NCBI RefSeq assembly: GCF_000701905.1
Contig: NZ_JNKC01000001.1
Span: forward strand, 186,001-250,000
Length of the DNA: 64,000 nt
DNA from: Proteiniclasticum ruminis DSM 24773
Lineage (GTDB): Bacteria > Bacillota > Clostridia > Clostridiales > Clostridiaceae
Direction of reading: 5' to 3'
The position numbers and the translations under genes were made by a program. Shown piece after piece: positions 1 to 8,714 of the stretch. The notes under the pieces were generated by a model that did not search any database, was not told where the DNA came from, and saw only the letters and a program-made list of their open reading frames with translations. Position 1 is the stretch's first letter; the number at the start of each line of letters is the position of its first letter.

Positions 1-1130
1 TTAACCACCAGAGATGTTCCTCCAGCGCTGATGAATGGCAATGTAACCCCCGTCACCGGGAAAGCGCCAATAACCACGGCAATATTGATGAAGGACTGTA
101 AAGCAAATATGGCGGTGATGCCCACTGCTAGGAGCCTGCCGAACTGATCCTTCGCTTCAATAGATATGCGGATTCCTCTATAGATGAGAATCAGAAGAAG
201 AAGCATCAGGAAAAGTCCTCCGATGAGACCCAGTTCTTCAACAATTACTGCGAAAATAAAATCATTCTGTGCTTCAGGCAGCCAAAACGCTTTTAGTCTG
301 GACATGCCAATCCCTTGTCCGAATACGCCTCCACTTGTGAGGGCGTAGAGTGACTGAACCAGCTGATGACCTGCCCCCTGGGCTTCTTTAAATGGATCCC
401 CAAAATTAAGAAGTCTTGCCATTCTATAAGGCTCAATCCAAAGAAGAATTCCAAGACCGCTGATGCCAATGGACACATAGGTGAACAGCTGCAGGAACGT
501 TCCTCCTGCAAGGAAAATCAGTATCAAAGAAGTAATCACGATGATTGCTCCAATGGAGAGATTGCTCTGCAGAATCACCACGATGCCTGCAAACACAATC
601 ATCATGACAAAAACTCGAATGGTTGGCTTCCATTTTTTCTTTCCCTTTAATAAATCCAGTCTTTTCAATGTATTGGCCGCATAGAGCACCATGGTGAACT
701 TTGCAAGTTCTGAAGGCTGAAGAGAAAGACTTCCAAAACGAAGCCATCGGCTTGCGCCTTTAACAGGTTCAAAAAGAATAACAGCCACATTCAAGACTAA
801 AACCACAAACACCAGAAGTTTCGTTCGAGACATCGTCATAAAATGATAATCAAAATTCGATACCACAAAAACCATGATAAAAAGACCAGCAGCTGCGAAA
901 AAACCTTGTCTTATGACATCTGTATAGGATTCACGTCCCCGTACGATATTCTCATAACTGGAAGCACTGTACACCATCAGCAGACCGAATAAAACCAGCG
1001 CTACCGTAACTGCAAGCAGGGTGAAATCAACTTCTTTATACTTTTTCGCTTTCTTTTTTCTTACTTTCTGTACTCTGGCTTTCGACGAAGGCGAGCCACT
1101 TCTTCCAGAAAAATCTTTTGTTCTTTCCAT
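1..1130 (-). CDS. ftsW: FtsW/RodA/SpoVE-family peptidoglycan polymerase (3' end outside window)
   Basis: This is a SEDS-family integral membrane glycan polymerase, which extends lipid II into glycan strands with a partner class B PBP. The 376 visible codons show a basic N-terminus (about 30 residues), then repeated hydrophobic segments and family motifs: LMVYSASSY near residue 45, GASRWLRFG-LQPSELAKF near 105-125, and LPFISAGGTSL at the cut end. Family members are about 360-420 aa, so only a few residues are missing. GGGAGG sits 5 bases before the ATG at 1130. It lies 25 bp after mraY in the dcw cluster, so it is probably the division or sporulation paralogue rather than RodA; FtsW and SpoVE cannot be told apart here. 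Confidence 0.93.
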   Translation of the reverse strand, partial: MERTKDFSGRSGSPSSKARVQKVRKKKAKKYKEVDFTLLAVTVALVLFGLLMVYSASSYENIVRGRESYTDVIRQGFFAAAGLFIMVFVVSNFDYHFMTMSRTKLLVFVVLVLNVAVILFEPVKGASRWLRFGSLSLQPSELAKFTMVLYAANTLKRLDLLKGKKKWKPTIRVFVMMIVFAGIVVILQSNLSIGAIIVITSLILIFLAGGTFLQLFTYVSIGISGLGILLWIEPYRMARLLNFGDPFKEAQGAGHQLVQSLYALTSGGVFGQGIGMSRLKAFWLPEAQNDFIFAVIVEELGLIGGLFLMLLLLILIYRGIRISIEAKDQFGRLLAVGITAIFALQSFINIAVVIGAFPVTGVTLPFISAGGTSLVV

Positions 1131-1155
1131 GATGCCTCCCTCAGCCTCTCACACG

Positions 1156-2103
1156 CTATAAAACCAGGTACGCTGCAACCACTGCAAGTAGTGTGACTGA
1201 AGCAAAAACAACAACAATTTTGTTTTCCTTCCACCCCAGTGCTTCAAAGTGATGATGGATCGGTGCCATTTTAAAAACACGCTTTCCTGTCTTTTTAAAA
1301 ACTGCCACCTGAATAATCACAGATAAAGTTTCCACCACATAGACAATCCCCACAAGTATGAGGAGAATTTCTGTTTTGGTCATCAGTGCAGCAACACCTA
1401 CGGCACCGCCTAATGCAAGAGACCCCGTATCTCCCATAAACACTTTAGCCGGATAGCGGTTGTAAAACAGAAATGACAGCAGACCACCTATAAGAACGGA
1501 AGAAAAGAGAACTACTGGCTCCTGTTCCTGTTTCATACCGACAAGAACATAGAAAATCAGAACGCAAATGGTCACTGTGGAAGACAATCCATCTATCCCA
1601 TCGGTCAGATTTACTGCATTAGTCACCGATGCAAAAAATACCACTACAAAGAGCACATAAAAGATACCAAGTGAAACCTCAGTATTCACAAATGGAATCC
1701 TTACCGTATCATAGTTGAATCCAAAATGCAGTACACACCCTGCAAGGATACCAAAAAGCAGAAGATAGGCCATTTTACTTTTGGCACTCAGTCCATCGGA
1801 AGATTTTTTCTTCACTTTCAGATAATCATCCATAAAACCAATGAGGCCAAAGGAGAGTGTCACAACGATCATAAATACTACTGTAGCGTTTATCTTAGAG
1901 AACAAAAGTCCCACTATAAGAAGAACTGAGAGAAATAGAACACCGCCCATACTTGGAATTCCCTGCTTCACTAAGTGAGACTCAGGACCTTCCTTTCTGA
2001 TGTTCTGGCCGAACTTGAATGCTTTCAGCTTTCTGATTACATAGGGTCCCATGGCTATGCCTACAGCCATACTGACAAAAAGCGAAATAACACTTATTTC
2101 CAT
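1156..2103 (-). CDS. mraY: Phospho-N-acetylmuramoyl-pentapeptide transferase MraY
   Basis: MraY transfers phospho-MurNAc-pentapeptide from UDP to undecaprenyl phosphate, making lipid I at the inner face of the membrane. The 315-aa product has the normal length and about ten hydrophobic helices. The aspartate-rich GFMDDYLKV motif (about residue 88), the NAVNLTDGIDGLS motif (about 163) and the C-terminal PIHHHFE histidine cluster (about 282) are all visible. Its start overlaps the end of murF by 10 bp, so the two are probably translationally coupled. murD, which usually follows mraY, is missing; ftsW follows after 25 bp. Confidence 0.97.
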   Translation of the reverse strand: MEISVISLFVSMAVGIAMGPYVIRKLKAFKFGQNIRKEGPESHLVKQGIPSMGGVLFLSVLLIVGLLFSKINATVVFMIVVTLSFGLIGFMDDYLKVKKKSSDGLSAKSKMAYLLLFGILAGCVLHFGFNYDTVRIPFVNTEVSLGIFYVLFVVVFFASVTNAVNLTDGIDGLSSTVTICVLIFYVLVGMKQEQEPVVLFSSVLIGGLLSFLFYNRYPAKVFMGDTGSLALGGAVGVAALMTKTEILLILVGIVYVVETLSVIIQVAVFKKTGKRVFKMAPIHHHFEALGWKENKIVVVFASVTLLAVVAAYLVL

Positions 2104-3449
2104 TCTTTATTTCCTCCGAGTTCTTCAAGTATTGGTAGAAACCTTTCAAAATACATTCCTCGAGATGCTTTCAGGAGCACCACATCGCCTTTCTTCAAGA
2201 ACCCTTTCAGCGCTTGCTGGGCTTCTTCAAAGGTATCAACCCCCATAGATCCTTCTCCAAAGGTTTCCACCATGACTTTTTGATATTCACCTACGAAGAG
2301 AGCCTGGTCAACACCGCGCTCCTTTGCTGCAAGGGCAACCGTTTTATGCGCGTCCATGGACTCCTCCCCCAGTTCACGCATCGTCCCAAGTACTGCTACT
2401 TTCCTGCCCTTGAACTGGGCTAGATAATGAAGTGCGGCTTTCATGGAATCTGGACTTGCATTATAACAATCGTTGATTACTGTAAAATGCTCGTACTTCA
2501 ACACATCCATTCTCATTGCACTCTTCGCTACTTCCACCTCATGAAGATCTTGGTCCGTCAGGCCAAGTTCTTTGGACATAATGTAACAGAGAATTCCATT
2601 CAGCACATTATGTCTGCCTGGTATATGAAGACGTATGACATCTTTAGACTTGTTCACTGTGAACTCTACAGAGCCCTCATGAAGCTTCACATTCTTAGCA
2701 ATGAAATCTCCTTCTTTCAAGCCCCCAGTAAGAACCCTGAATTTCTTGTCGGTAACCGTATTCAGATAAGGATCGTCTCCGTTCAGCACCAGAAGAGAGT
2801 GATTTGAGAAGAAATCTGTGATTTCCATTTTAGCTTTCAATATATTTTCCTGTGATCCCAAGTTCTCAATGTGAGATAACCCGATATTCGTAATGATTGC
2901 ATAGTCCGGCAACGCGACGCGTGCCAGATTGTGAATCTCTAAAGGTGCACTCATGCCCATTTCCAGGACCGCAAAATCATAACTGTCATCGAGGGAAAAG
3001 ATCATCAGTGGGAGTCCTAGTTCATTATTATAGTTCCCTGACGTTTTGAAAACCCGGTATTTTTTAGACAACATCCCATGGAGAATGTCCTTCGTGGACG
3101 TCTTTCCAGTTGAACCAGTAATACCAATAATTTTTACAGATAATAGAGATCTGTAGTAATGCGCAAGATCCAGAATTGCCCGGTAAGTGCTTTGAACTTT
3201 CAGTACAGCCTTACCTGCTGGAATCTCTGTCGGTTCTATCCCTTCAATAATTGCCACTGATGCTCCTTTCTCAAAAGCATCCAGATAGTGTTCATTTCCA
3301 TTGAAATGCTCCCCTTTAATACCGATAAACAAAGAGTCTTCCGATACAATTCTTGAATCAATAAAAACGTCCTGAAAACTGGCTTCCATATTGCCATACA
3401 CTACTGCATCCAGCTTCTCTACAATATCTTTTATAAAAATGGTTTTCAT
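2094..3449 (-). CDS. murF: UDP-MurNAc-tripeptide D-Ala-D-Ala ligase MurF
   Basis: MurF adds D-Ala-D-Ala to UDP-MurNAc-tripeptide, the last cytoplasmic step in wall precursor synthesis. The 451-aa protein has the Mur-ligase order: an N-terminal substrate domain, an ATP loop IGITGSTGKTSTKD near residue 110, a central domain with NYNNELGLP near 142, and a C-terminal domain with NDCYNASPDSM near 330. Length is typical. GAGGT precedes the ATG. An extended -10 promoter candidate and a terminator lie upstream, so murF probably starts a second transcript in the dcw cluster. murE, normally immediately upstream, is absent. Confidence 0.96.
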   Translation of the reverse strand: MKTIFIKDIVEKLDAVVYGNMEASFQDVFIDSRIVSEDSLFIGIKGEHFNGNEHYLDAFEKGASVAIIEGIEPTEIPAGKAVLKVQSTYRAILDLAHYYRSLLSVKIIGITGSTGKTSTKDILHGMLSKKYRVFKTSGNYNNELGLPLMIFSLDDSYDFAVLEMGMSAPLEIHNLARVALPDYAIITNIGLSHIENLGSQENILKAKMEITDFFSNHSLLVLNGDDPYLNTVTDKKFRVLTGGLKEGDFIAKNVKLHEGSVEFTVNKSKDVIRLHIPGRHNVLNGILCYIMSKELGLTDQDLHEVEVAKSAMRMDVLKYEHFTVINDCYNASPDSMKAALHYLAQFKGRKVAVLGTMRELGEESMDAHKTVALAAKERGVDQALFVGEYQKVMVETFGEGSMGVDTFEEAQQALKGFLKKGDVVLLKASRGMYFERFLPILEELGGNKEWK

Positions 3450-3486
3450 CTTTACCTCACTACTCCATCAGTCAAAATCACTAATT

Positions 3487-3495
3487 ACTATACCA
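3487..3495 (-). promoter_or_regulatory. Candidate extended -10 promoter for murF
   Basis: On the minus strand TGG-TATAGT reads as an extended -10 element (TGn-TATAAT, one mismatch), 38 bp before the murF ATG and just past the upstream terminator. No good -35 box is visible. The case rests on the -10 and on the position after a terminator. Confidence 0.4.
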
Positions 3496-3520
3496 TATTT
3501 CTTTTCTCGTTACTTTGATT

Positions 3521-3552
3521 AAAGAAAATAGCATGTGAAATCACATGCTATT
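3521..3552 (-). terminator. Rho-independent terminator after the class B PBP gene
   Basis: A perfect 12-bp inverted repeat (AATAGCATGTGA and its complement, 2-base loop) is followed on the minus strand by a T-rich TTCTTT. It lies 6 bp past the PBP stop and splits the dcw cluster into mraZ-to-pbp and murF-to-ftsW. Confidence 0.75.
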
Positions 3553-3557
3553 ATTGA

Positions 3558-5294
3558 TTAACGTAAGGACAAATATTGATCCACTTCCAAGAAAATTTCA
3601 CGAGCCCAAGGCGAAGCGACAATGGAACCAAAAATTTCATCCTTTGGATTATTCACAATAACAAGCACTGTAATCTTAGGGTCTTCATAAGGTGCGCCCC
3701 CGATAAAAGATGAAATATACTCCTCATCGGAATATTTCTTCTTTCCATTCTCGTCCGTAACGATTTTCTGTGCTGTACCTGTTTTCCCAAACACATTTAC
3801 CCCTTCAATATAGGCACGGTTTGTCGGATTCTTTCCTGTGGCACTGTAGAGATACTCCAACATAATTCCTGCTGTATCCTCGGAGATTACATGTTTCTCT
3901 TCTAGCACATTCAGTTCATCTACTGTAATCTCTCCATTTACGTCTGTCACTATTGCTTTTTCTGCCACATGCAGCGGAATCATTTCTCCACCATTAGCCA
4001 CGGTATTCATAGCATTCAGCATTTGGACTGGTGTTACCGTCTGTGCCTGGCCAATTGAAGAAGTTGCCAGATTGATTGGCGTAAGATCTTCCAGCTTAAA
4101 AACAATCCCACCAGCCTCACCAGGAAGGTCGATGCCACTCTTTGCTCCAAACTGATACTTTTTAAGATACTCGTTGAATTTTTCAGCGCCTAGTCTTTGT
4201 GCAATCTGAATGGTTGCCACATTACAGGAGTTCTTTAAAATATCTGCTACTGTCTGATCCCCATGCGCCTTATAATTAACGCAATTAATCCGTACACCAT
4301 TGACATAAATAAATCCCTCGCAATGAAAGTGCTCATGTTCTCCAATGGCACCTTCTTCAAGTGCAGCAGTGATCGTAACAATCTTGAATGTGGATCCAGG
4401 CTCATAAGAATCATTCACTGCAAAATTTCTTGATATTTCATTGAACTCATCACTGCTTTTGCCTTCAAAAGGTTTATTCGGATCAAAATCCGGCAAATTT
4501 ACGAGTCCTAATACGCCTCCCGTCTTAGGATCTGACACAAGGATGGTCACACTGTCGGCTTCATGCTTTGCCATGGCGGCTTCTGCAGTTTTTTCCACAA
4601 TATACTGTATTTTTTCATCAATGGTGAGATATAAATCACTCCCATTGATGGCAGGAGTTTCAATTACCTCACTATAAGGCAGTTCTCTTCTCTGTTTATC
4701 TGTTTCTGCAATCTTGATTCCATCTACACCCTTCAGCAGATCTTCATAGTAATACTCTAGTCCCATAATGCCTTCACCATCTATATTGACTGCACCAAGA
4801 ACCTGAGAAAGATAGTTGCTGTTTGGGAAATAACGAATGTCATCATATCCGATGACCAGAAAATCAATGTGCGCTTCACCGATATAAGTGCGCAGCGCAT
4901 CGATGGTATCTTTTTCAATCTTTCTCTTGAGAATGACAGAAGTACTTTCAGAAGTAAGTTTACTGAGAACCTCATCCACCTCCATAGCCAGCACCTCTGC
5001 TAGAGGCGCAGCGTAATAGGAAGCTTCACGCTCTGTCTTTTCAAGCTTTCTTCTGAATGTCGTTAGATCCACATCCACACGGTAAGCTTCCGTCGAAGAA
5101 GCCAGGAGCGCACCATTACGGTCTACTATACTTCCTCTTTTCGCGGGAAGTGCTAGTTTCTGCAAAATCTGGCTTTGAGCCTTTGAAAGAATCTCATCGC
5201 GTGCTATGACTGTGACATAAATGAGACGGGCACTCAGCCCCATAAACACGGCAAACGTTATGATAATAACCGCCCAGTATCTCGATTTCTTCAT
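3558..5294 (-). CDS. Class B penicillin-binding protein (FtsI/PBP2B/SpoVD type)
   Basis: A septal peptidoglycan transpeptidase with one N-terminal membrane anchor (about residues 7-29), a dimerisation/pedestal region (about 50-210) and a transpeptidase domain. Active-site motifs are intact: STFK at 301-304 (nucleophile S301), SCN at 356-358 and KTGT at 504-507. At 578 aa it ends soon after the transpeptidase domain, so the PASTA repeat typical of SpoVD is absent; this favours an FtsI/PBP2B-like role. It lies 15 bp downstream of ftsL. The gene is followed by a terminator rather than by murE. Confidence 0.93.
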   Translation of the reverse strand: MKKSRYWAVIIITFAVFMGLSARLIYVTVIARDEILSKAQSQILQKLALPAKRGSIVDRNGALLASSTEAYRVDVDLTTFRRKLEKTEREASYYAAPLAEVLAMEVDEVLSKLTSESTSVILKRKIEKDTIDALRTYIGEAHIDFLVIGYDDIRYFPNSNYLSQVLGAVNIDGEGIMGLEYYYEDLLKGVDGIKIAETDKQRRELPYSEVIETPAINGSDLYLTIDEKIQYIVEKTAEAAMAKHEADSVTILVSDPKTGGVLGLVNLPDFDPNKPFEGKSSDEFNEISRNFAVNDSYEPGSTFKIVTITAALEEGAIGEHEHFHCEGFIYVNGVRINCVNYKAHGDQTVADILKNSCNVATIQIAQRLGAEKFNEYLKKYQFGAKSGIDLPGEAGGIVFKLEDLTPINLATSSIGQAQTVTPVQMLNAMNTVANGGEMIPLHVAEKAIVTDVNGEITVDELNVLEEKHVISEDTAGIMLEYLYSATGKNPTNRAYIEGVNVFGKTGTAQKIVTDENGKKKYSDEEYISSFIGGAPYEDPKITVLVIVNNPKDEIFGSIVASPWAREIFLEVDQYLSLR

Positions 5295-5309
5295 ACAACC
5301 CTCATATTC

Positions 5310-5816
5310 TTACTGTGCAAATTCAAAAGGAATCAGGGATAGAATTTGTTCAGAAAGACTTTTCTCTTCAGTTACAGCTACACCATCCGAAAAATGATTT
5401 ACCGATAAGTCCACTTCAATATAATCTTCACGATTCACAGTCTGAAGTTCCATTTCTTTGGATTTTTCTGCAATCTCCTTAATAGAGGATGCTTTAATGA
5501 TCTTGGATCTTAGATCCTCATTCAGTTTTTCAGTCTCTCTGATCTGATTCTGCATCCCCACATACTGATTTTGCAAATCAAATACCATAGAACTTCTAAA
5601 CAGTACAAATGCAAGTAGAACAGCCATAAAGAAAATGGACCGTCCAACACTTTTTTTCATAGCGTTGTTCCGAACCGCCGTCTTTTTCTGATACTGTTCT
5701 CTTGATCTCTGAATCTTACGTTTTTCTTCCATCTCACGTCTCTTCTGTTCTCTCTCGACGCTTGGATTCGGTACCGCATGAATATACGGAACACGTTCTG
5801 GTAGTGCCATCATCAT
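5310..5816 (-). CDS. ftsL: Cell division protein FtsL
   Basis: A bitopic divisome protein of the FtsL/DivIC family, expected to form a complex with FtsB/DivIC and DivIB to control septal wall synthesis. It has a charged cytoplasmic tail (about 58 residues), one membrane helix (about 60-78), then a heptad-rich coiled coil (about 80-125). Identification rests on this topology plus the slot between rsmH and the class B PBP. The start is unclear: GTG and three ATG codons run in a row from 5819, with AAAGG just upstream. The ATGs at 5816 or 5813 are the best spaced; the GTG touches the ribosome site. Confidence 0.85.
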   Translation of the reverse strand: MMMALPERVPYIHAVPNPSVEREQKRREMEEKRKIQRSREQYQKKTAVRNNAMKKSVGRSIFFMAVLLAFVLFRSSMVFDLQNQYVGMQNQIRETEKLNEDLRSKIIKASSIKEIAEKSKEMELQTVNREDYIEVDLSVNHFSDGVAVTEEKSLSEQILSLIPFEFAQ

Positions 5817-5840
5817 CACACCTTTCTATCAGTCCCTAAC

Positions 5841-6767
5841 CTATAGTTTCTCCAACACCCTGAGCTTCGCACTGCGTGATCTCGGGTTTTCTTCTATTTC
5901 TAACTCCGAGGGCAGTATTGGCTTTCTGGTAAGAATTTTTACCGTGGCTGTCTTCCCACAGACACATGGCATATTCTTTGGACAGGTACAAGGATCCATT
6001 AAATCACGATATGTATTTTTTACAATTCTGTCTTCTAAGGAGTGGAAGGTGATGATCGCCAGTCTTCCCCCTGGCTTCAACCCATCTACCGCATCCTCTA
6101 TAGTATCTTTTAAAATAGTAAGTTCTCTGTTGACTTCAATTCTTATTGCCTGAAAAGTTCTTTTAGCGGGATGAGGACCTTCTCTTCTCGCCCTGGCTGG
6201 AATGGCATTTTTAATAATTTCAACAAGTTCCAAAGTTGTACTGATCGGTTTATCCTGCCTGGCTTTCGCTATAAACCCTGCGATTCTCTTAGCGAACTTC
6301 TCTTCTCCGTAGTCCCGTATGATTCTATATATTTTCTCTTCATCATACTCATTGACTACTTCATAGGCCGAGAAAGGATCATCCTGATTCATTCTCATAT
6401 CCAGAGGCGCATCTTTCATGTAAGAGAAGCCTCTTTCTCCTTCATCCAGCTGATAAGATGAGACTCCAAGATCCATGAGAATTCCATCAACACCTTCAGG
6501 TGCATGGTCTTCAATGATGGACTTGATCATCTCAAAATTCGAGTGCACTAATATCACATTGCTGTATTGGGATAAAATCGTCTTCGCATTATGAAGTGCA
6601 TCCTGGTCTTGATCGATACCAATCAATTTTCCCGTCTCAATTCTTTTGAGAATCTCTTTTGAATGGCCAGCTCCACCTAAGGTGCAATCAACATAAGTTC
6701 CATCTTTTTTGATATTGAGAGCTTCCAGACATTCTTCCAGCAGCACTGACACATGTTTAAATTCCAT
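5841..6767 (-). CDS. rsmH: 16S rRNA (cytosine-1402-N4)-methyltransferase RsmH
   Basis: This SAM-dependent methyltransferase modifies C1402 in the decoding centre of 16S rRNA. The 308-aa protein opens with [13 protein letters not shown] and has the SAM-binding [10 protein letters not shown] (about residues 28-37) and [14 protein letters not shown] (about 97-110). [14 protein letters not shown] and the C-terminal [15 protein letters not shown] are family signatures. Length is typical. It starts 8 bp after mraZ behind an AGGTGAT ribosome site, and is co-transcribed with mraZ as in most bacteria. Confidence 0.97.
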   Translation of the reverse strand: MEFKHVSVLLEECLEALNIKKDGTYVDCTLGGAGHSKEILKRIETGKLIGIDQDQDALHNAKTILSQYSNVILVHSNFEMIKSIIEDHAPEGVDGILMDLGVSSYQLDEGERGFSYMKDAPLDMRMNQDDPFSAYEVVNEYDEEKIYRIIRDYGEEKFAKRIAGFIAKARQDKPISTTLELVEIIKNAIPARARREGPHPAKRTFQAIRIEVNRELTILKDTIEDAVDGLKPGGRLAIITFHSLEDRIVKNTYRDLMDPCTCPKNMPCVCGKTATVKILTRKPILPSELEIEENPRSRSAKLRVLEKL

Positions 6768-6775
6768 ACAATCAC

Positions 6776-7204
6776 CTAAATCCCTAACTCATTCATTTTT
6801 GCCGCAATTGTATCCATATCCATGTCACTCTCGTTATACGCAGTCCACTTTTCTTTTGACCACACTTCAACACGATCCATCATGCCTACACTTACCACTT
6901 CACCTTCAATGCCTGCATATGAAAGCAGCGACTGCGGAATTAAAACTCTCCCCATTTTATCAGGTTCCATCTCGTTTGCTCCAGAAAAGAAGAAACGGAC
7001 AAACGCACGAACATTCTTATCTGTCATGGGTAAAGCCTTCAGTTTTTTCTCAAAAACTTCCCACTCTGATTTTGGATAAATATATAAGCAGGAATCAAGC
7101 CCTTTGGTCATGATAAAGGTGTCTCCAAGACCGTCTCTGAGCTTAGCAGGAATAATTATTCTGTTTTTCTTATCCATTCCATGACTAAACTCACCAATGA
7201 GCAT
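6776..7204 (-). CDS. mraZ: Transcriptional regulator MraZ
   Basis: MraZ is an AbrB-like-fold DNA-binding protein that assembles as a ring and represses its own dcw operon through short direct repeats. The 142-aa protein carries two tandem domains, each with a DxKxR-type motif: [17 protein letters not shown] near residue 10 and [14 protein letters not shown] near 80. It is the first gene of the cluster. Three GTGGTG repeats lie immediately upstream, as expected for autoregulation. Confidence 0.97.
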   Translation of the reverse strand: MLIGEFSHGMDKKNRIIIPAKLRDGLGDTFIMTKGLDSCLYIYPKSEWEVFEKKLKALPMTDKNVRAFVRFFFSGANEMEPDKMGRVLIPQSLLSYAGIEGEVVSVGMMDRVEVWSKEKWTAYNESDMDMDTIAAKMNELGI

Positions 7205-7211
7205 CTTAAAT

Positions 7212-7237
7212 CACCACTTTCCACCACTTTTCACCAC
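7212..7237 (-). promoter_or_regulatory. MraZ operator: three GTGGTG direct repeats
   Basis: On the minus strand GTGGTG occurs three times at an exact 10-bp period (7232-7237, 7222-7227, 7212-7217), matching the known MraZ box design of GTGG-type hexamers with 4-bp spacers. The last repeat also serves as the mraZ ribosome site (GGTGAT, 6 bases before ATG). Binding here could block both transcript elongation and translation. Confidence 0.85.
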
Positions 7238-7247
7238 TTATATGTTC

Positions 7248-7276
7248 ATTCTACACAAAAAAATATAACCCTTCAA
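7248..7276 (-). promoter_or_regulatory. mraZ (dcw) promoter
   Basis: Minus-strand TTGAAG (7271-7276), a 17-bp spacer and TAGAAT (7248-7253) form a good housekeeping sigma promoter. The -35 box lies inside the 5' arm (plus-strand sense) of the terminator hairpin that ends the ymfFH transcript, so the two signals share bases. Confidence 0.7.
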
Positions 7277-7293
7277 TAGTTTGAAGGGTTATA
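7257..7293 (-). terminator. Terminator downstream of ymfH
   Basis: A 13-bp perfect stem (7264-7276 with 7281-7293, loop TAGT) is followed on the minus strand by seven T residues (7257-7263). It ends the transcript from the M16 peptidase pair, about 150 bp after its stop codon, and overlaps the mraZ promoter. Confidence 0.85.
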
Positions 7294-7442
7294 AATAAAA
7301 TAAGTTTAAAATTCACAGAAAATCTTTAATTAGATTCATCATGAGCACCATAGGTTTTCGTCATTTTCAGAAAATACCAACAAAAATAATGTAAATTAAT
7401 TCACAAATGCTTCTCTATATCGATTTCCACTTCGTGTACTTT

Positions 7443-8714
7443 TCAAGAAATAATGATCTGAACGGCATTATCTTTTCGAAAAACCTTCTGAAAAGCCGAC
7501 TTCACATCTGATGTGCTGATTTCTCTCAAAGTATCCACATAAGAGAATAAATCCTCCCCATGAAGAAGCATCCCTGTGGTTGTTACTCCGATTCTGTCCA
7601 CAGAGTTAAACACATTTACAAAGCTTCCTGTCATTGATTTTTTGATTCTTTCCACAGCTTCCTGCTGACCTTCAAAAAATGCTTCATCCATCAGCACCTT
7701 ATTTATATATCGCTCTATGGTATCCAGTACCTTTTGAGGTTCCTTGGATTCACCACCGATGAAGATTTCGCCATGATCGTTCGCAAGATTGAATTCACTG
7801 GAGAAACTGTCATTGAAGACTCCTTCTTTCAGCATATCTTCATAAAACACGGACGTAGACCCGAATACAAGCTTCATCATCACTGTTCCTGTCAGCGACT
7901 CCTTCATAAGATTAGGACTTTCAGGCAGCACCTTGACACCATAAATATAGTTGGGAACCTGCAGCCCCATGCTTAAAATCGAGGCTGTTTTATTCACATT
8001 CTGCGGCTCCATATAGGTTTTCTTGACCAAATGAAGTTTTTCTCCTCTATGCACCTTTTTCTCAAGCAGCAAAACAGCTTCCTCCATAGGAATGTCTCCG
8101 ACGAGAACAAGAATCATATTTTCCGGATGATAGAATGCTTCATAGCACTCTATGAGATCTTGCGCTGTGAGTTTGTAGATGGATTCCACTGTTCCCGCAA
8201 TATCCTCTCGTACAGGATGCCTGAAGTACATGGATTTTAACGCTTCGATATAACCTCTGAATCCAGGATGGTCGTCATACATCTTTATTTCTTCTGCGAT
8301 AATTCCCTTTTCCTTCTCCACATTTTCATCAGTGAGATGCGGCGTGAAAACCATCTCCAGAAGAAGTGAAAGATTTTCCATAAAGTGGTTTGTGGTGCTG
8401 AAATAATAGGATGTCTGATGGTTATTCGTAAAGGCGTTCACAGAAGCCCCTTGTTCTGTAAACCGGTTGAACACATTAAGGCCGCCAGGCATCTCAAACA
8501 TCTTGTGCTCTAAAAAGTGTGCGATACCCTCTGGATATTTCTTGAAGGTTTCGCCTCCATCAACAGAAAACTCCACATCCTTGCTGCCAAAATCAGAGGT
8601 CAGAATTGCGTAGGATTTTGTGAATCCTTTTTTCGGTATATAAAAGACTCTAAGTCCGTTGATTTCAGTCTCATATATTTTTTCGTCAATAAATTTCAGT
8701 TCTTTGTAGTTCAT
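7443..8714 (-). CDS. ymfH: M16-family zinc peptidase, catalytic subunit (YmfH-like)
   Basis: A pitrilysin-family processing peptidase. With numbering from the ATG at 8714, the inverted zinc motif HFLEH is at residues 66-70 (zinc ligands H66 and H70, catalytic E69). The downstream ligand region EKGIIAEEIKMYDD follows about 75 residues later. The chosen start overlaps the stop of the upstream M16 gene (TAATG) and has GAGAGGAG before it; a start 12 codons upstream would lie inside that gene. M16 enzymes usually work as pairs of one active and one inactive subunit, and this is the active one. The B. subtilis ymfF-ymfH pair is the closest parallel I know. The substrate is unknown. Confidence 0.88.
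   Translation of the reverse strand: MNYKELKFIDEKIYETEINGLRVFYIPKKGFTKSYAILTSDFGSKDVEFSVDGGETFKKYPEGIAHFLEHKMFEMPGGLNVFNRFTEQGASVNAFTNNHQTSYYFSTTNHFMENLSLLLEMVFTPHLTDENVEKEKGIIAEEIKMYDDHPGFRGYIEALKSMYFRHPVREDIAGTVESIYKLTAQDLIECYEAFYHPENMILVLVGDIPMEEAVLLLEKKVHRGEKLHLVKKTYMEPQNVNKTASILSMGLQVPNYIYGVKVLPESPNLMKESLTGTVMMKLVFGSTSVFYEDMLKEGVFNDSFSSEFNLANDHGEIFIGGESKEPQKVLDTIERYINKVLMDEAFFEGQQEAVERIKKSMTGSFVNVFNSVDRIGVTTTGMLLHGEDLFSYVDTLREISTSDVKSAFQKVFRKDNAVQIIIS

Noticed and set aside
433-747. Minus-strand 104-codon frame inside ftsW
   Set aside because: It lies in another frame within the ftsW gene, which reads through with clear SEDS motifs; no independent support.
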